This document shows, one piece after another, positions 61,467 through 64,000 of a DNA stretch of 64,000 bases (positions are counted from its first letter, which is position 1; every line of letters starts with the position of its first letter). The position numbers and the translations under genes were made by a program. The notes below the pieces were generated by a model. The model was not told the origin of the DNA, ran no database searches, and saw only the letters and a list, made by a program, of their open reading frames with translations. This DNA comes from PFL25 sp046260155 (GTDB lineage: Bacteria > Chloroflexota > Anaerolineae > Anaerolineales > UBA4823): contig JBJYXV010000001.1 of assembly GCA_046260155.1 (NCBI GenBank), positions 1 to 64,000 of the forward strand, given 5' to 3'.

Positions 61467-63935
61467 TCAGATTTTCACCTTCTCGTTTTTTGGATCATAC
61501 ATGGGGCGTAGGGAAGCTCTAGCCGGGTAGCGCTCTCCAACCACCTCGATCTCGAATTTTCCAGCCTGGATATAATCCCTTGAAACACCACCCACAAAAT
61601 TGATCGGTCCTAAACCGACAGCACCACCCAGCGTATGTCCATAACCGCCCGTGTGGATATCACCAACGCGAACGCCATCGCGGTAGATCGGTTCTCCACC
61701 ATGCAGCAGGGGTTGAGGATCTTCCAACAAGAACTGCACCAACCGTCTTACTAAAATCCCTGATTCTTTTTGTTTAAGGCAGGCTTCTTTCCCGATGAAA
61801 TCAATTGATTTTTCGAGATCAACCGTGAAGCCGAGGCCTACCGCATAAGGCGAATCTAGGTTATCGATATCGTGCCCGTAATCTCGATAAGCTTTTTCAA
61901 GTCGCAATGTTTCCAGGGTCTGTAACCCTGCATGTTTGAGATTCAATTCGCTGCCGGCCTGGAGCAGCCGATCGTATACATGCAGTGAGAATTCGGTTGG
62001 GACATACAGCTCCCAGCCTAATTCTCCGAGGTAAGTGATCCGCAGGGCATTCACCAGAGCGTAACCCAGATCGATTTCTTTGAGAGTTGAGAAAGGAAAT
62101 GCCTGGTTGGACATATCCGCGCTGGTTAGCTTGCTAAGTAATTGGCGCGATTTGGGTCCTTGAATATTGATCAGCGTATAGGCGGAGGTCATATCTGTAA
62201 CCGCGATCCGTGCTTCGGAGGGAATATGCCGTTTCAGCCAGGTTAAAACGTGGGTGTGGATGGACCAGGAGGTGACTACCTGGAATTTATCTTCGGCCAG
62301 GCGAGTCACCGTTAAATCCGCTTCGATCGTGCCGCGCTCATTCAGCCAGGTGGTGTACACGCAGCGTCCGGTTTCTACATCTACATTCCTGGCGCTGATC
62401 TGGTTGAGCACTTTGGCAGCGTCGCGTCCCTGAATCAGGAATTTTGACATGGGGGTCAAATCCATCAAGATCACCCCCTCGCGGGCCGCTTTGTGTTCCG
62501 CTGCATTGTATTCAAACCAATTCTGGCGCCGCCAGGAGTATTCCACCACTGGCTCGATCCCCGGAGGTGCATACCAATCAGCATATTCCCACCCGTCGGA
62601 TTCACCGAAATAAGCCCCCGCTTCTACCAATCTTTCATGCAGAGCAGATTTTTTCAATCCCCGTGCAGAGGTGAAGTGCAGGTTAGGCCAGCCTTCGGCA
62701 TACTGCCAGCCCAACATTTCCACCGTGCGGTCGTACAGATACTGCGGGTTGTTGCGGAAAGGCGACATGCGTTCGATGTTGATCTCGCTGATATCTACCG
62801 GTGGATAACCATCCACGATCCATTGGGCGATGACCTGACCCACCCCACCCCCGAGGAGGATGCCCAGTGAATTGAAGCCAGCTGCAACGAAAAAGTTTCT
62901 CAGTTCAGGCGCCTCACCCATCATGGGACTCATATCAGGGGTGAAGCTCTCTGGGCCGCAGAAAAGGGTGTGAACGCCGGTTTCCTTGGCAATTGGTATG
63001 CGGTGCATGGCATTTTCTAGATACGGCATCAGGCGATCCCAATTCGGTGGTATCTCACCAAAGCTGAAATCCTGGGGAATCCCTTTCATCCCCCAGGGCT
63101 GGGAGATGGGTTCGAACATACCGACCATGAGCCCACCGACTTCCTCCCGTAGATATAAATACAGGTCTGGATCTTCAACGACCGGCAAATCGGGGTGGAC
63201 ACCGTCGACCGGTTCAGTGATTAAGTAATAGTGCTCCGCTGCCTGCAGGGGGACGTTAACCCCCGCCATTTTCCCCACTTCATGCGCCCATATACCGCAG
63301 CAGTTGACAACATACTCAGCCTGGATCTCCCCCTGGTTGGTGACGACACCGGTCACCCGGCCATTATTTTGAAGTATCCCTGTCACGCGGACATCTTCCA
63401 GGATTCGTGCTCCGCCCATCCTTGCCCCTTTTGCCAGTGAGATGGTCGTATCCACGGGATTTGCGCGGCCATCCAGGGGGTTAAAGAAGCCTGCTAGGAG
63501 ATCATCGGTATTCAATAATGGCCACAGTTTCTTTACCTCTGCAGGAGAGATCTGTGCGACATCAATGCCATAGCCGCGAGCGAAATCTGCCTGGCGGCGT
63601 AACCCCTCCATGCGTTCAGGGTTGCTGGCTACTTCCAAATACCCAATGGCTTTAAAACCAGTATCCTGACCTGTTTCTTCACCAAGGCGCTGGTAGAGTT
63701 CACGGGTGTATTTGGCCATGTTGATCGTGGTTTCGGTACCAAATCCCCCACTGACGACCAACCCTGCTGCGTGCCAGGTGGTACCAGCAGTCAGTTTAGA
63801 TTTTTCTAGCAGCACGATATCCTTCCAGCCCAACTTGGTCAAGTGGTAGGCTACGCTGCAGCCAATTACACCTCCGCCAATGATGACCACATGGGCGTGG
63901 GTGGGGATACCTCCTTGAGAATTTTGCTCAGTCAA
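61467..63935 (-). CDS. FAD-dependent dimethylglycine/sarcosine dehydrogenase-like enzyme with GcvT domain
   Basis: This 822-residue fusion has an N-terminal DAO-type FAD domain (VVIIGGGVIGCSVAYHLTKLG; TAGTTWHAAGLV, where the His is the usual site of covalent flavin), a linker, and a C-terminal aminomethyltransferase (GcvT) domain from about residue 420. It oxidises N-methylated glycine or a related amine and passes the one-carbon unit to tetrahydrofolate. The TTG start has GGAGG five bases upstream. It appears monocistronic; no partner electron-transfer genes are in the window. Confidence 0.92.
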   Translation of the reverse strand: MTEQNSQGGIPTHAHVVIIGGGVIGCSVAYHLTKLGWKDIVLLEKSKLTAGTTWHAAGLVVSGGFGTETTINMAKYTRELYQRLGEETGQDTGFKAIGYLEVASNPERMEGLRRQADFARGYGIDVAQISPAEVKKLWPLLNTDDLLAGFFNPLDGRANPVDTTISLAKGARMGGARILEDVRVTGILQNNGRVTGVVTNQGEIQAEYVVNCCGIWAHEVGKMAGVNVPLQAAEHYYLITEPVDGVHPDLPVVEDPDLYLYLREEVGGLMVGMFEPISQPWGMKGIPQDFSFGEIPPNWDRLMPYLENAMHRIPIAKETGVHTLFCGPESFTPDMSPMMGEAPELRNFFVAAGFNSLGILLGGGVGQVIAQWIVDGYPPVDISEINIERMSPFRNNPQYLYDRTVEMLGWQYAEGWPNLHFTSARGLKKSALHERLVEAGAYFGESDGWEYADWYAPPGIEPVVEYSWRRQNWFEYNAAEHKAAREGVILMDLTPMSKFLIQGRDAAKVLNQISARNVDVETGRCVYTTWLNERGTIEADLTVTRLAEDKFQVVTSWSIHTHVLTWLKRHIPSEARIAVTDMTSAYTLINIQGPKSRQLLSKLTSADMSNQAFPFSTLKEIDLGYALVNALRITYLGELGWELYVPTEFSLHVYDRLLQAGSELNLKHAGLQTLETLRLEKAYRDYGHDIDNLDSPYAVGLGFTVDLEKSIDFIGKEACLKQKESGILVRRLVQFLLEDPQPLLHGGEPIYRDGVRVGDIHTGGYGHTLGGAVGLGPINFVGGVSRDYIQAGKFEIEVVGERYPARASLRPMYDPKNEKVKI

Positions 63936-63990
63936 GAGAGCCTCCTGTGTTATAGGGAATGATGTCGAAAGAATGTCTAGATTATTGAGA

Positions 63991-63996
63991 ATTATA
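63991..63996 (-). promoter_or_regulatory. Putative -10 element for the dimethylglycine dehydrogenase-like gene
   Basis: A perfect TATAAT on the minus strand, about 56 bp before the start codon. The -35 region would fall outside the window, so the call is tentative. Confidence 0.35.
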
Positions 63997-64000
63997 CATT

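Overview
The window reads as a chromosomal segment of an uncultured, free-living bacterium, most likely Chloroflexota (Anaerolineae-like), recovered as a draft or metagenome-derived scaffold. This is inferred from two very large MalT-type LuxR regulators, a deazaflavin (F420-type) nitroreductase, many Chloroflexota-style lipoproteins, a propionyl/acetyl-CoA carboxylase set, and two runs of exactly 100 N that mark scaffold joins. No prophage, insertion sequence or CRISPR array was seen.

Layout. 1-1039: end of a PadR regulator overlapping a GyrI-like protein. 1216-4921: ion-homeostasis block (Na+/H+ antiporter, c-di-AMP receptor-like protein, CBS-pair protein, ArsB/NhaD-type permease). 5107-6717: quinone/electrophile-detoxification pair like mhqO/mhqD. 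7468-7797: lone small secreted protein with its own terminator. 7903-10875: sugar ABC permease and ATPase without a binding protein, then a YdcZ-type permease. 11060-16603: first MalT-LuxR locus, with a CPBP protease, a small Cys-rich protein and an exported solute-binding protein carrying a CxxCH motif. 16604-17634: tRNA-Glu followed by 108-bp tandem repeats of its own 3' end plus terminator, interrupted by a gap. 17759-19804: rplS, a glutamine-amidotransferase-like hydrolase and murI. 19886-30593: a long leftward block with biotin-dependent acyl-CoA carboxylase, acyl-CoA dehydrogenase, a quinone-oxidoreductase-like dehydrogenase and a GT39-like membrane glycosyltransferase. 30727-34145: gatCAB for indirect Asn/Gln-tRNA synthesis. 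34245-37793: acetyltransferase, GMC oxidoreductase and an isomerase/ROK-kinase pair broken by the second gap.

38389-43029 holds the most unusual gene, a full-length P-type ATPase homologue in which the phosphorylated aspartate and the other core catalytic motifs are replaced. It faces an unknown helical protein, and a GIN-domain adhesin-like lipoprotein follows. 43367-43741 is a decayed cyclophilin-like gene. 43962-50939 is the second MalT-LuxR locus, with a rifampin-phosphotransferase-like enzyme, an MFS drug exporter and a paralogue of the small protein found at the first locus. 51077-57188 holds hydrolase, YihY, DUF1801, methyltransferase, Gfo/Idh/MocA and F420-type genes. 57567-61267 is a lipoprotein/DUF1622/META-SH3b lipoprotein operon. 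61467-63935 is a dimethylglycine/sarcosine dehydrogenase-like flavoenzyme.

The main leads are: the pseudo-P-type ATPase; the tRNA-Glu 3'-end tandem array, which resembles in principle the E. coli tyrT/rtT arrangement; and the repeated pairing of MalT-LuxR regulators with a small protein family sharing an LDxxWxxWF motif. Starts were moved to the codon with the best ribosome-binding site where the longest frame was implausible; each such choice is stated.
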